Shown one piece after another: positions 24,310 through 32,143 of a stretch of DNA of 64,000 nucleotides (its first letter is position 1; each line of letters opens with the position of its first letter). The position numbers and the translations under genes are program-made. This stretch comes from Catenulispora sp. MAP5-51. Its GTDB lineage: Bacteria; Actinomycetota; Actinomycetes; Streptomycetales; Catenulisporaceae. A model generated the notes under the pieces. The model made no database searches. It saw nothing but the letters and a program-made list of their open reading frames with translations, and was not told the DNA's origin. Location of the stretch: contig NZ_JBGCCH010000001.1 of the NCBI RefSeq assembly GCF_041261205.1, positions 248,001-312,000 on the forward strand, written 5' to 3'.

Positions 24310-25583
24310 GCACCGGGCCGGGGCCGATCGTCACCGGCGTCGACATCACCCCGGTGGCGATCGCCGACCCGCCGCTGCTGAACGCCTCCGGCGTCCACGA
24401 GCCGTTCCAGCTCCGCTCGATCATCCAGGTCCGCACCGACGCCGGCATCACCGGCGTCTCCGAGGCCTACGGCGACGACACCACGCTCGCCCAGCTGCGC
24501 CAGGCCGCCGCGACGCTGCCCGGCCTGGACGTCTTCCACCTCAACGAGCTCACCCGCCGCGTGGCCGGGGCCCTGGCCTCGGCGTCGGCCTCCTCGCCGA
24601 CCGAGCTGATCGGCGCCGCCAGCGCGGACAAGACAGTCGCGCAGGCGGTCTCGGCGTTCGAGGTTGCGTGCTTCGACATCCAGGGCAAGGCGACCGGCCG
24701 CCGCGTCGTGGACCTGCTCGGCGGCCCGGTCCGCGACCGGGTCGACTTCAGCGCCTACCTGTTCTACAAGTGGGCCGAGCACCCGGGCGACTTCCCCGCT
24801 GACGACTGGGGCGAGGCGCTGGATCCGGACGGGATCGTGGCGCAGGCCCGCCGCATGGTGGAGCGGTACGGATTCAAGTCGCTGAAGCTCAAGGGTGGTG
24901 TCTTCGCGCCCGAGGAGGAAGTCGCGGCCGTCAAGGCTCTGCGACGCGAATTCCCCGATCGCCCGGTGCGCTTGGACCCGAACGCGAACTGGTCGGTGGA
25001 GACCAGCCATCGCGTTGCGGCGGCGCTGGAGGGCGAACTGGAGTACCTGGAGGACCCCACTGCCGGGATCCCCGGCATGGCCGAGGTCGCGGCCAAGACC
25101 TCCCTGCCGCTGGCGACCAACATGTGCGTCACCGGGTTCGCCGAGATCCCCGAGGCGGTGCGCCTCGGCGCGGTCCAGGTGATCCTGTCCGACCACCACT
25201 TCTGGGGCGGCTTCCGGGCCACGCAGAACCTGGCGGCGATGTGCCAGACCTTCGGCCTCGGGCTGTCGATGCACTCGAACACGCATCTGGGGATCAGCCT
25301 CGCGGCGATGACACACCTGGCCGCCGCCACGCCGAACCTGACCTACGCGCTGGACACGCACTCGCCGTGGAAGACCGAGGAGGTCATCGCCGGCGGCCCG
25401 CTGCGGTTCGCCGACGGCGCGCTGGCCGTCCCCGACGGCCCCGGGCTCGGCGTCGAGATCGACCCCGACGCCCTGGCCCGGCTGCACGAGCAGTATCTGA
25501 CCTGCGGATTCCGCAAGCGCGACGACGCGACGTGGATGCGCCGCGTGCAGCCGGAGTTCAGCGGGAAGCGGCCGAGGTTCTGA
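24306..25583 (+). CDS. gudD: Glucarate dehydratase (enolase superfamily)
   Basis: A 425-residue enolase-superfamily enzyme that dehydrates D-glucarate to 5-keto-4-deoxyglucarate. Visible active-site elements are the KxK pair in SLKLKGG (about residues 193-199), the metal ligand series LDPN, YLEDP and ATNM, and the His in MHSNTHLGISLAA near residue 325. Length is near the family's usual 440. It overlaps kdgD by 4 bp (GTGAGC start inside the kdgD end) and its TGATG end overlaps the next start. The aldarate specificity is supported by its operon partners; galactarate as substrate cannot be excluded. Confidence 0.92.
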   Translation: MSTGPGPIVTGVDITPVAIADPPLLNASGVHEPFQLRSIIQVRTDAGITGVSEAYGDDTTLAQLRQAAATLPGLDVFHLNELTRRVAGALASASASSPTELIGAASADKTVAQAVSAFEVACFDIQGKATGRRVVDLLGGPVRDRVDFSAYLFYKWAEHPGDFPADDWGEALDPDGIVAQARRMVERYGFKSLKLKGGVFAPEEEVAAVKALRREFPDRPVRLDPNANWSVETSHRVAAALEGELEYLEDPTAGIPGMAEVAAKTSLPLATNMCVTGFAEIPEAVRLGAVQVILSDHHFWGGFRATQNLAAMCQTFGLGLSMHSNTHLGISLAAMTHLAAATPNLTYALDTHSPWKTEEVIAGGPLRFADGALAVPDGPGLGVEIDPDALARLHEQYLTCGFRKRDDATWMRRVQPEFSGKRPRF

Positions 25584-26182
25584 TGGCCGCGGGGACCTTC
25601 GATGCCGGGATCTACGTGTACCCCTGGGACGTGGTCGGGGACCCGGCGGCGGCCGAGCGGGTGGCGGGCCTGGGAGTGGGACACGCCACTGTCGCAGCCT
25701 TCTACCACGCCACCCGCGCGCTGACTCCCCGGCATCCGGGGCACCGGGTGGTCGTCGCCGAACGCAGCGCCGCGTATCTGCCGGTCGGACCGGCGTGGTC
25801 GCACCTGCTGCCGGAGCCGAGTTTCGCAGCGTCCTTCCATGCCACGCCCCGGCCCCGGGTGAGCCTGGCCAACACCGGGGTCGACATGGCGACGCTGCCG
25901 GCCGGGACCACCGGCGTCGTGGTCAACTGCTGGAACGGCAGCGCGGCGCCGGTCGAAGCCTCGGTCGAAGCCATGGGCGAGGTGGTGCCTGGCAGGGGGC
26001 ACCGCGTGCAGGTATACGCCGGGCTGCTCGGGATCCGCGGCATGGGCGGCGATCCCGAAGGGCTGGCGCGGGTCATCGCCGAGGTCCGAGCGGCCGGAGC
26101 CGCGGGCGTCCGGATCTACCACGCCGGACTCGCCGGCGCCGACGACCTGACCGCGATCGGGAAGGCACTGGCAGATGCCTGA
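25583..26182 (+). CDS. Uncharacterised protein of the uronate operon, probably internally deleted
   Basis: A 199-residue protein that I cannot name. Its N-terminal half (GIYVYPWDVVGDPAAAERVA, then FYHATRALTPRHPGHRVVVA) looks like the start of a longer actinobacterial TIM-barrel-like protein family. Its C-terminal half (VVVNCWNGS, then VQVYAGLLGIRGMGGDPEGL) looks like the end of a barrel. The junction near residue 88 (SFHATPRPRVS) suggests an in-frame deletion of the middle. ATG at 25583 overlaps the gudD stop and its end overlaps udh by 8 bp, so it is still translated with the operon. Function unknown. Confidence 0.65.
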   Translation: MAAGTFDAGIYVYPWDVVGDPAAAERVAGLGVGHATVAAFYHATRALTPRHPGHRVVVAERSAAYLPVGPAWSHLLPEPSFAASFHATPRPRVSLANTGVDMATLPAGTTGVVVNCWNGSAAPVEASVEAMGEVVPGRGHRVQVYAGLLGIRGMGGDPEGLARVIAEVRAAGAAGVRIYHAGLAGADDLTAIGKALADA

Positions 26183-26990
26183 GGACCTGGGCCGGATGCT
26201 CATCACCGGCGCCGCCGGGGGAGTGGGGACCTTCCTGCGCACCGGACTGGCCGAGCTCGGATGGCGGCTGCGGTGCCTGGACCTGCGCGTCCCGGACGAT
26301 CCCGGCCCCGGCGACGTCGAGTGGGTGGTCGGCGACATCACCGACCCGGCGACCATCGAGGCGGCGATGGCCGACGTCGACGTGGTGATCCACCTGGCGG
26401 CGATTCCCGTCGAGGACCGCTTCGAGGCGATCCTGCACGCCAACATCGACGGTACGTATCAGGCCTTTGATGCAGCCGTGCGCGCGGGGGTACCGCGATT
26501 CCTCTACGCCAGCAGCAATCACGCGGTCGGGTACTACGAACGAGCGGACTTCCGTGATCGGCGCATCGGCATGGACGCGCGGCCCCGGCCCGACACGTTC
26601 TACGGCGTTTCGAAGGTCTTCGGCGAGACGCTCGGCTCCTTCTACCACGACCGCCACGGGCTTCGGGTGGCCTGCGTGCGGATCGGCGCCTGCTACACCC
26701 GACCCCGCACCCGCCGGATGCTCGACACCTGGCTGAGCCCGGGCGACGCGGTGCGGCTGTTCCACGCGCTCGCCACGGCGCCGGATCTGGGCTACGAGAT
26801 CGTCTATGGCGTCTCGGCGAACCGCACGGCGTGGGGGAACCCGGAGCCCGCGCGGCGGCTCGGCTTTGAAGCGCAGGACGACTCCTCGGTCTACGCCGAC
26901 CGGTTCGCCGACGAGCCGATCGACCCCGACGATCCCGAAGTGCGCTACCTGGGCGGCGATTTCACCATCGCGACTCCCGGGGCGCGCTGA
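26175..26990 (+). CDS. udh: Uronate dehydrogenase
   Basis: A 271-residue extended SDR. NAD-binding GAAGGVG is at residues 12-18, and the active-site Tyr-x-x-x-Lys is in FYGVSKVFGE at about 136-145. FLYASSNHAVGYYE carries the conserved serine. It matches uronate dehydrogenase, which oxidises D-glucuronate or D-galacturonate to the aldarolactone with NAD+. The product feeds gudD and kdgD in the same operon; a 2-ketoglutarate-semialdehyde dehydrogenase is not in this window. The start overlaps the previous gene by 8 bp. Confidence 0.88.
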   Translation: MPEDLGRMLITGAAGGVGTFLRTGLAELGWRLRCLDLRVPDDPGPGDVEWVVGDITDPATIEAAMADVDVVIHLAAIPVEDRFEAILHANIDGTYQAFDAAVRAGVPRFLYASSNHAVGYYERADFRDRRIGMDARPRPDTFYGVSKVFGETLGSFYHDRHGLRVACVRIGACYTRPRTRRMLDTWLSPGDAVRLFHALATAPDLGYEIVYGVSANRTAWGNPEPARRLGFEAQDDSSVYADRFADEPIDPDDPEVRYLGGDFTIATPGAR

Positions 26991-27015
26991 GCGTTTTCTA
27001 TTTATCAGGACCCGA

Positions 27016-27062
27016 AAATCAAGACTCGATGACTCAATAATCAAGACTCGATGATCAGGACT
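27016..27062. repeat. Short imperfect direct repeat ATCAAGACTCGATGA
   Basis: ATCAAGACTCGATGA appears at about 27017 and again at about 27040, followed by a third partial copy (ATCAGGACTCG). It occupies the gap between udh and the convergent MarR gene and includes the MarR stop. Confidence 0.6.
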
Positions 27063-27510
27063 CGGCCATAGCCCGCAGCAGTTCCGCGGCGCGCGCCAGG
27101 ACGGCCCGGTCCTCCTGACCGAGCGCGCTCAGCTGCTCGTCGAGCCACGCGGTGCGGTGGGCGTGTGTGGCGCCGGCGATGGTGTCGCCCTCGGGGGTCG
27201 TGAGGAACAGGACCTTGCGGCCGTCGTGCGGGTCGGGGGTGCGGACCGCGTAGCCGCCGGAGGTGAGCCGGTTCACGGTCTGGCTCATCGAGGCCGCGGA
27301 GACGCGGGCGCGCTCGCTGAGCTCGGTGAGCGTCGCCGGGCCGTGCTTGTGCAGGTGGGTCAGCACGTCCATCGCCGCGTCGCCGAGGGCTCCCTCCGGG
27401 CGCATCCCGCGGAAACGGCGGTACAGGCCGCCGACCGCCGCTCGCAGTTGGACGCTGAGCTCGGTCTCCGTAGCGGAGGCTTTCCGGCCCTCGCTTGCTT
27501 CCTTGTCCAT
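27055..27510 (-). CDS. MarR-family transcriptional regulator
   Basis: A 151-residue winged-helix regulator. The recognition part is TLTELSERARVSAASMSQTV followed by NRLTSGGYAVRTPDPHDGRK, with the wing Asp-x-Arg motif intact. Dimerisation helices at both ends are present. It is divergent from a PEBP-family gene with 49 bp between starts, and an AT-rich inverted repeat sits between them. It probably represses that gene and itself; the ligand is unknown. Confidence 0.9.
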   Translation of the reverse strand: MDKEASEGRKASATETELSVQLRAAVGGLYRRFRGMRPEGALGDAAMDVLTHLHKHGPATLTELSERARVSAASMSQTVNRLTSGGYAVRTPDPHDGRKVLFLTTPEGDTIAGATHAHRTAWLDEQLSALGQEDRAVLARAAELLRAMAES

Positions 27511-27514
27511 AGCT

Positions 27515-27531
27515 CTTTAATATACCTAAAG
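27515..27531. promoter_or_regulatory. Candidate MarR operator
   Basis: CTTTA and TAAAG flank ATATACC (CTTTAATATACCTAAAG), an AT-rich imperfect palindrome in a GC-rich region, 4 bp from the MarR start and upstream of the PEBP gene. This size and placement fit MarR autoregulation. Confidence 0.5.
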
Positions 27532-27559
27532 AAGTTGGATGGAGTAAGGAGCCGAAGCC

Positions 27560-28126
27560 GTGCCCGCAAACCCCCTCGGTGTCGCACTGCGCAACCGGCG
27601 TGCCGGCCAGCACACCCTCGTCTGGGCCCGCGCCGACCTGCAGGCCGCGGAGAACCTCGTCCTGACCAGCCCCGCCTTCGAGCACGGGGAGCCGATCCCG
27701 GCGGCGCATCGCGGCCGGCTGTTCGGCGCGAACGTCTCCCCGGCGTTGGAGTGGACGCAGCCGCCGGCCGGCACCGTCGAACTCGCGCTCGTCGTGCAGG
27801 ATCCGGACGTCCCCTTCGGCAAGCCGGCCGTCCACGCGCTGGCCCTGGGCATCGACCCGGCGCGCGACGGCCTGCCGGAGAACGCCCTCGCCAACCCGAG
27901 TCCGATCGCGGGCCTGCGGCACGGCAAGGGCCCGCTCGGCCGCCGTGGCTACGCCGGGCCGATGCCGATCCGCTCGCACGGGCCGCATGCGTACGTGTTC
28001 CAGCTTTTCGCCCTCGATCAGGCCACGACGCTGCCGGCTGGGTTCGCGCTCAAGGACGCGCTCGCGGTTGTCGCAGGCAATGTCATCGGGCGGGCTCGGC
28101 TTGATGGGACCTACGAGGCCCGGTAG
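27560..28126 (+). CDS. PEBP-family (YbhB/YbcL, Raf-kinase-inhibitor-like) protein
   Basis: A 188-residue phosphatidylethanolamine-binding-protein fold. The anion-binding pocket motif LALVVQDPDVP (about residues 75-85) and the GIRSHGPHAYVFQLF-type region (here PIRSHGPHAYVFQLFALD) are present, as in bacterial YbhB. The cellular role of these proteins is poorly known. GTG at 27560 follows AAGGAG at 8 bp. It is divergent from the MarR gene, its likely regulator. The N-terminus has about 30 extra residues compared with YbhB. Confidence 0.88.
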   Translation: MPANPLGVALRNRRAGQHTLVWARADLQAAENLVLTSPAFEHGEPIPAAHRGRLFGANVSPALEWTQPPAGTVELALVVQDPDVPFGKPAVHALALGIDPARDGLPENALANPSPIAGLRHGKGPLGRRGYAGPMPIRSHGPHAYVFQLFALDQATTLPAGFALKDALAVVAGNVIGRARLDGTYEAR

Positions 28127-28133
28127 GTTCCGC

Positions 28134-28165
28134 GCGTCACAGCGTCACAGCGTCACAGCGTCACA
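28134..28165. repeat. Four tandem copies of GCGTCACA
   Basis: An 8-bp unit repeated perfectly four times just after the PEBP stop and running into the last codons of the convergent TetR gene. No hairpin is apparent. Confidence 0.9.
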
Positions 28166-28814
28166 GCGCGACGGCCGCCCGCGCTTCAACGGCGGCATCG
28201 GCCCTATCGGTGACCCTGTAGGCCAGACCTGAGGTCTCCCAGGCCGCCTCGATCATGCGGAACACCTCGTCCACCGCCGCTTCGGGGTCGTCCGCTTCGC
28301 GCGCCACGGAGAAGGCGTCGATCACGAACCTCGCGATCGCTTGGCAGGCCGTCGTGGTCTGCGTGTTCTGCGTGCTCTGTAGGAGGCGCCGGTCGGCGGC
28401 GATGGCTGTCGCCAGCGAGCGGGCATGCCGCAGCCGCATCGCGTCCTCGTACTGCTTCAGCGCCGGCGATTCCTCGATCATCTGCCACAACGGGGCGGCG
28501 CCGTCGGCCGTGCAGTGCCGCACCATCGCGTGGATCTCGTGGCGGAGCGCCGGGATGAGCGGCGCGTCCGGCTCGCGGTCGGTGACCGCCTTCACCAGGC
28601 GCTGCTCGAAGTCCTCGTCCTGCTCGAAGACCAGGGCCTCCTTCGAGCTGAAGTGCGCGAACAGCGTGGTCACGGCCACGTCCGCCTCCGCCGCGACCTC
28701 GCGGATGCCCACCGCGTCGTAGCCGCGTTCGGCGAACAGGCGCAGGGCGGTGTCGGCGATCTTCTGGCGGGTGGCGGCCTTCTTGCGCTCGCGGCGTCCC
28801 GGCTGCTCGGTCAT
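28161..28814 (-). CDS. TetR-family transcriptional regulator
   Basis: A 217-residue regulator. The helix-turn-helix at residues about 15-60 reads TRQKIADTALRLFAERGYDA, then VAVTTLFAHFSSKEALV. The ligand-binding C-terminal part is not diagnostic. It is divergent from an NADPH:quinone-reductase-type gene 70 bp away, with strong dyads between them, so it probably represses that enzyme and itself in response to an electrophile or quinone-like ligand (inference). Confidence 0.92.
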   Translation of the reverse strand: MTEQPGRRERKKAATRQKIADTALRLFAERGYDAVGIREVAAEADVAVTTLFAHFSSKEALVFEQDEDFEQRLVKAVTDREPDAPLIPALRHEIHAMVRHCTADGAAPLWQMIEESPALKQYEDAMRLRHARSLATAIAADRRLLQSTQNTQTTTACQAIARFVIDAFSVAREADDPEAAVDEVFRMIEAAWETSGLAYRVTDRADAAVEARAAVAL

Positions 28815-28830
28815 GGCGTAACACTAGCAG

Positions 28831-28870
28831 GTTCGAAATCACAACGGTTTCGAAACACTAACCGTTAGTG
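28831..28870. promoter_or_regulatory. TetR operator cluster
   Basis: The divergent gap contains GTTTCGAAAC (28847-28856, perfect palindrome), a related GTTCGAAA (28831-28838), and CACTAACCGTTAGTG (28856-28870), a perfect 7-bp inverted repeat around one base. The dense symmetry fits binding of the TetR dimer over both promoters. Confidence 0.65.
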
Positions 28871-28884
28871 CTACGGTCTGCGGC

Positions 28885-29778
28885 ATGAAGAAGATGAACT
28901 TCGCCGAGTTCGGCGGTCCCGACGTCCTGCACCTCATCGACACCGAGGAGCCCCACGTCGGCCCCGGCCAGGTGCGCATCGCGGTCCGGGCCGCCGGCGT
29001 GAACCCCGTCGACTGGAGGATCCGCGAGGGCCAGAAGCTGAGCGCGCACCCGCTGCGGCTGCCCTCCGGCGTCGGCCTGGACGCGTCAGGGGTGGTGGAC
29101 GAGATCGGAGAGGGCGTCGCGGGGTTCGCCATCGGCGACCGCGTGTTCGGCGAGGGCGTGGACACCTACGCGGAGTTCGCAGTCCTCACGGCCTGGGCCC
29201 ACATACCCGACGGCCTGTCGTACGAGGAAGCGGCCGGCTACCCCTCAGTGGTCGAGACCGCGCTGCGCATCATCGGCCAAGTAGGCGTCCAGCCCGGCCA
29301 GACCCTGCTGGTCAGCGGCGCCGCCGGCGGCGTGGGATCCGCCGTGCTCCAGGTGGCCCGCGACCGCGGCATCACCGTCATCGGCACGGCCGGCGCGGCG
29401 AACCAGGACTATCTCCGCACCCTCGGCGCCCTGCCCACCACCTACGGCCCCGGCTGGGTCGAGCGCGTGCGCGCCCTCGGCAAGGTCGACGCGGCACTCG
29501 ACCTCGCGGGCTCCGGCGTCATCGGCGAACTCGTGGAGCTGACGGGGGACGCGAACAAGGTCGTCTCGATCGCCGACCTGAGCGCGCCGGAGCTCGGCGT
29601 CCGCTTCTCGGGCGCGGCCGGAAGCGTCACCGAGGCACTCACCGAGGCCGCATCCCTGATAGCGCAAGGGAAACTGCACATCCCGGTCGACAAGTCCTAC
29701 CCGCTGGCCGAGGCCGCGAAGGCGCACATCGACAGTCAGGCGGGGCACACGCGCGGGCGGCGCGTGATCCTTATCTAG
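28885..29778 (+). CDS. NADP-dependent zinc-free MDR oxidoreductase (quinone-reductase type)
   Basis: A 297-residue MDR protein. The GroES-like domain begins with KMNFAEFGGPDVLHLIDTEE. The nucleotide-binding loop is LLVSGAAGGVGSAVLQVA at about residues 140-157. No zinc ligands are seen. It most resembles NADPH:quinone or enone reductases. It is the target-like gene of the divergent TetR regulator. ATG at 28885 is used; ATG three codons later is an alternative. It shares the family, but not close sequence, with the MDR gene at 1900-2856. Confidence 0.9.
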   Translation: MKKMNFAEFGGPDVLHLIDTEEPHVGPGQVRIAVRAAGVNPVDWRIREGQKLSAHPLRLPSGVGLDASGVVDEIGEGVAGFAIGDRVFGEGVDTYAEFAVLTAWAHIPDGLSYEEAAGYPSVVETALRIIGQVGVQPGQTLLVSGAAGGVGSAVLQVARDRGITVIGTAGAANQDYLRTLGALPTTYGPGWVERVRALGKVDAALDLAGSGVIGELVELTGDANKVVSIADLSAPELGVRFSGAAGSVTEALTEAASLIAQGKLHIPVDKSYPLAEAAKAHIDSQAGHTRGRRVILI

Positions 29779-29800
29779 GCCGAACCCTTCGCCTTCTGTC

Positions 29801-30386
29801 GTGCGTAATACGCGCGCGCTGATCGCGACGCTGCCGGCCGGCGTGCTGGCCGACCGGATGGACCGGCGCCGGGTGCTCACTGCCGGCAACTGGCTGCGCG
29901 CCGCCGGGTTCGCGCTGCTCGCCGTGACCCTGGCCAACGGTTGGCATCACGCGCTGCTCTATGCGGCGGTGTTCCTCGCGGGCTGCGCCGAGACGATGGT
30001 CGACAACGCCGCGCTGACCATCCCGCCCCGCCTCGCTCCTCGCGCAGCGTTCCGCTGGCGCTGACGGCATGTTCTTGGCCGCCGTCGCCAGTTCGCTGAA
30101 CCAGGTCGTGGTCAGCACCCTGCGACAGGCGGCGGTGCCCGACGAACTGCTGGGCCGGGTCACCGCTGCCTATCGGCTGGTCGTGCTCGGCGTCGTGCCG
30201 CTCGGCGCCCTCACCGGCGGGCTGCTCGGCAGCACTCTGGGGATCCGGACCCCTTTCATCGCCTCGGCGATCGGGCTGGTGGCCGCGGCGTTCCTGCTTG
30301 CCTCCCGGGTGACCACCCAGGCGCTGCGGGGCGCCGAGACTGCCGCCCTGGATACGGAACCAATGCCGGCGGTCCAGGTGCTCTAG
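29801..30386 (+). pseudogene. MFS exporter pseudogene
   Basis: The first frame (29801-30063) carries a loop motif typical of MFS drug exporters (AGVLADRMDRRRVLTAGNWL) and two membrane helices, then stops. The second frame (30069-30386) resumes with ASSLNQVVVSTLRQAAVPDE, the conserved loop of the second half, and three helices. The first helix and about 120 middle residues are missing. The two parts are separated by a stop and a frame change, so the transporter is not functional. The fragments fit the MFS_3 (enterobactin exporter-like) family. Confidence 0.8.
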
Positions 30387-30405
30387 CGATTTGGCTCTCT
30401 GGCGA

Positions 30406-31062
30406 CTACGAACCCAGCTTCGCCAGGAGGAGCTTCGCGAGTGCCTGCTCGGCGCTCTTCTCCTTGCCGGCGTTGGTCGCGTCCGTCTCGCTCCGGTCGA
30501 CGGTCACGGTCAGATCGTAGTACGCGCCGCCGACCGTGAACTGGAGCTCGGGGTTCCGGCCGTCGGGCTGCATCGCGAGCATCCGGGCCTGGTCGCCGAT
30601 GCCGCTGACCGGGGTGACGGTGCCGTTCGCGGGGTCCGGCGTGAACTGGAAGCCGGCTGCCTGGATCGCCCTGAAGTCGGCGCTGGAGGCCTGCGTACCC
30701 CAGGTGCAGCCCCAGACCGGGGTGCCGTCGTCCGCCGGGTCCTCGTGCGAGTCGTTGTACGGTCCGGGCGTGCCCACCGCGTCGGCCACCTGGTCGGAGC
30801 TCAGCATCGTGCACGCGTCGCTCGGTCGCGTGGGAGCGGCGGCGCTGGTTGTGGCGGCGGCCGCGCTGCTGGTCGACGTGCCGGCGTCGGCATCCGCTGA
30901 TGTGGTGGCCGCGGTATCGGGCGTGCTCGACGCCGCGCCGGCGGCCGTGCTGGTGGGAGCCGCCGCGCTTTGCGCCGTCGAACTCGCCGCGGAGGAGCAC
31001 CCCGCCAAACCCAGAACCAGTGCGGCGGTGATCACGTGGTACGCCCTCAGCCTGTTGTTCAT
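30406..31062 (-). CDS. DUF3558-type lipoprotein
   Basis: A 218-residue secreted lipoprotein. A signal peptide ends in the lipobox LAGC at residues 19-22, followed by an Ala/Ser/Thr-rich linker to about residue 80. The folded domain has two cysteines (DACTMLSSDQVADAVG and VWGCTWGT), resembling DUF3558 proteins of actinobacteria. Function is unknown. It stands alone between the MFS pseudogene and the arsenic cluster. Confidence 0.75.
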   Translation of the reverse strand: MNNRLRAYHVITAALVLGLAGCSSAASSTAQSAAAPTSTAAGAASSTPDTAATTSADADAGTSTSSAAAATTSAAAPTRPSDACTMLSSDQVADAVGTPGPYNDSHEDPADDGTPVWGCTWGTQASSADFRAIQAAGFQFTPDPANGTVTPVSGIGDQARMLAMQPDGRNPELQFTVGGAYYDLTVTVDRSETDATNAGKEKSAEQALAKLLLAKLGS

Positions 31063-31182
31063 GGCGGACAGTCCACCAGCACGCGTCCGCGATTTACCAC
31101 GGTAAAACTACTGACATCGGTACGGACGTTTGAGCCGGGTGCGGCCGGTGCGTCGTGAGCGCTCCGGCCGCGAGCGGACCGG

Positions 31183-31695
31183 TCAGCAGCACGCCGTCGA
31201 CGGGGCCGCGGGCACCTCGAGCAGCGCGGACACCTCGAGCAGTTCAGCGCCCTGCGTTGCCGGGGCGCAGCAGCCGTCGCCGGTGTCGCAGCCGTCGGCG
31301 GCGTCGGTCCGGCCTTCGAGCTCGGGGCCGGAGTCGGCCAGAACGGTGTAGACCTCCCAGCGCTCGGCGCCCGGGCCGGTGACCCAGACCTTGTCCTGCA
31401 CGGCGTAGCAACAGGTGGTCTGCTCCTCGAGGTCGGTCGGGAGTCCTTCGCCGGACAGGCGTGCGGTCGCGGCGGCGACCTGGGCCGTGTCCTCGACCTC
31501 GACGCCGAGGTGGTCCAGGCGGGTCGGGGTGTCGCCGTCGCCCTCCAGCAGGACGAGCTTGAGCGGCGGCTCGGCGATGGCGAAGTTGGCGTAGCCGGGG
31601 CGGCGCTTGGCCGGGGTGGTGCCGAAGAGCTTGCTGTAGAAGGCGATCGAGCCTTCCAGGTCGGCGACGCGCAGGGCGAGTTGGACGCGGGACAT
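31183..31695 (-). CDS. arsI: ArsI/CadI-type VOC protein with Cys-rich tail
   Basis: A 170-residue VOC protein. SRVQLALRVADLEGSIAFYS, an H62 metal ligand and the vicinal pair C95-C96 in TTCCYAVQDKVWV are the marks of ArsI/CadI proteins. ArsI cleaves the C-As bond of trivalent organoarsenicals; CadI is the metal-induced relative. Residues 130-170 add a tail with five more cysteines (CDTGDGCC and a final CC), unusual and possibly metal-binding. The gene is divergent from arsR, with ArsR-type repeats between them. Which activity it has cannot be decided from sequence alone. Confidence 0.85.
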   Translation of the reverse strand: MSRVQLALRVADLEGSIAFYSKLFGTTPAKRRPGYANFAIAEPPLKLVLLEGDGDTPTRLDHLGVEVEDTAQVAAATARLSGEGLPTDLEEQTTCCYAVQDKVWVTGPGAERWEVYTVLADSGPELEGRTDAADGCDTGDGCCAPATQGAELLEVSALLEVPAAPSTACC

Positions 31696-31707
31696 GGAGA
31701 CCTCCGC

Positions 31708-31770
31708 TTGAATAGATGGATGTCTATGCAGGACCCACCTTGCCTCTTGAATAGATGGGTGTCAACATAG
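31708..31770. promoter_or_regulatory. Paired ArsR operator sites
   Basis: TTGAATAGATGG occurs at 31708-31719 and 31747-31758, each continuing into a TGTC...ATAG-like half (TGTCTATG; TGTCAACATAG). The two imperfect dyads cover the 79-bp gap between arsI and arsR, one near each start codon. This suggests ArsR control of both directions. Confidence 0.65.
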
Positions 31771-31774
31771 ACGC

Positions 31775-32143
31775 ATGTCGAAGAAGGAGCTGCCGGTCCT
31801 CCAGCCGGCCGGGGCCCCGGCGTGCTGCACGCCGCTGGCGCGCGAGCCGCTGGGCGAGGCCGACGCCGCCGACCTGGCGAAAGTGTTCAAGGCGCTGGCC
31901 GATCCGGTGCGGCTGCGGCTGTTCTCGCTGATCGCCTCGTTCGACGGCGGGCAGGCGTGCGTGTGCGACCTGACCGGAGAGTTCGACGTGTCGCAGCCGA
32001 CGATCTCGCATCACCTGAAGGTGCTGCGGGACGCCGGACTGGTCGACTCCGAGCGGCGCGGGACCTGGGTCTACTACTGGGTGCTGCCCGGTGCGCTGGC
32101 CCAACTGTCGGGGCTGCTGGCGCCGGCCGAGGCTTCGGTGTGA
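31775..32143 (+). CDS. arsR: ArsR-family arsenic-responsive repressor
   Basis: A 122-residue winged-helix metalloregulator. The recognition helix region is DVSQPTISHHLKVLRDAGLV. Candidate As(III) ligands are C63 and C65 in QACVCDL, with C17-C18 near the N-terminus as in some actinobacterial ArsRs. It should leave DNA on binding arsenite and derepress the divergent arsI and its own operon. It overlaps the aquaglyceroporin gene by 4 bp (GTGA). Confidence 0.93.
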   Translation: MSKKELPVLQPAGAPACCTPLAREPLGEADAADLAKVFKALADPVRLRLFSLIASFDGGQACVCDLTGEFDVSQPTISHHLKVLRDAGLVDSERRGTWVYYWVLPGALAQLSGLLAPAEASV

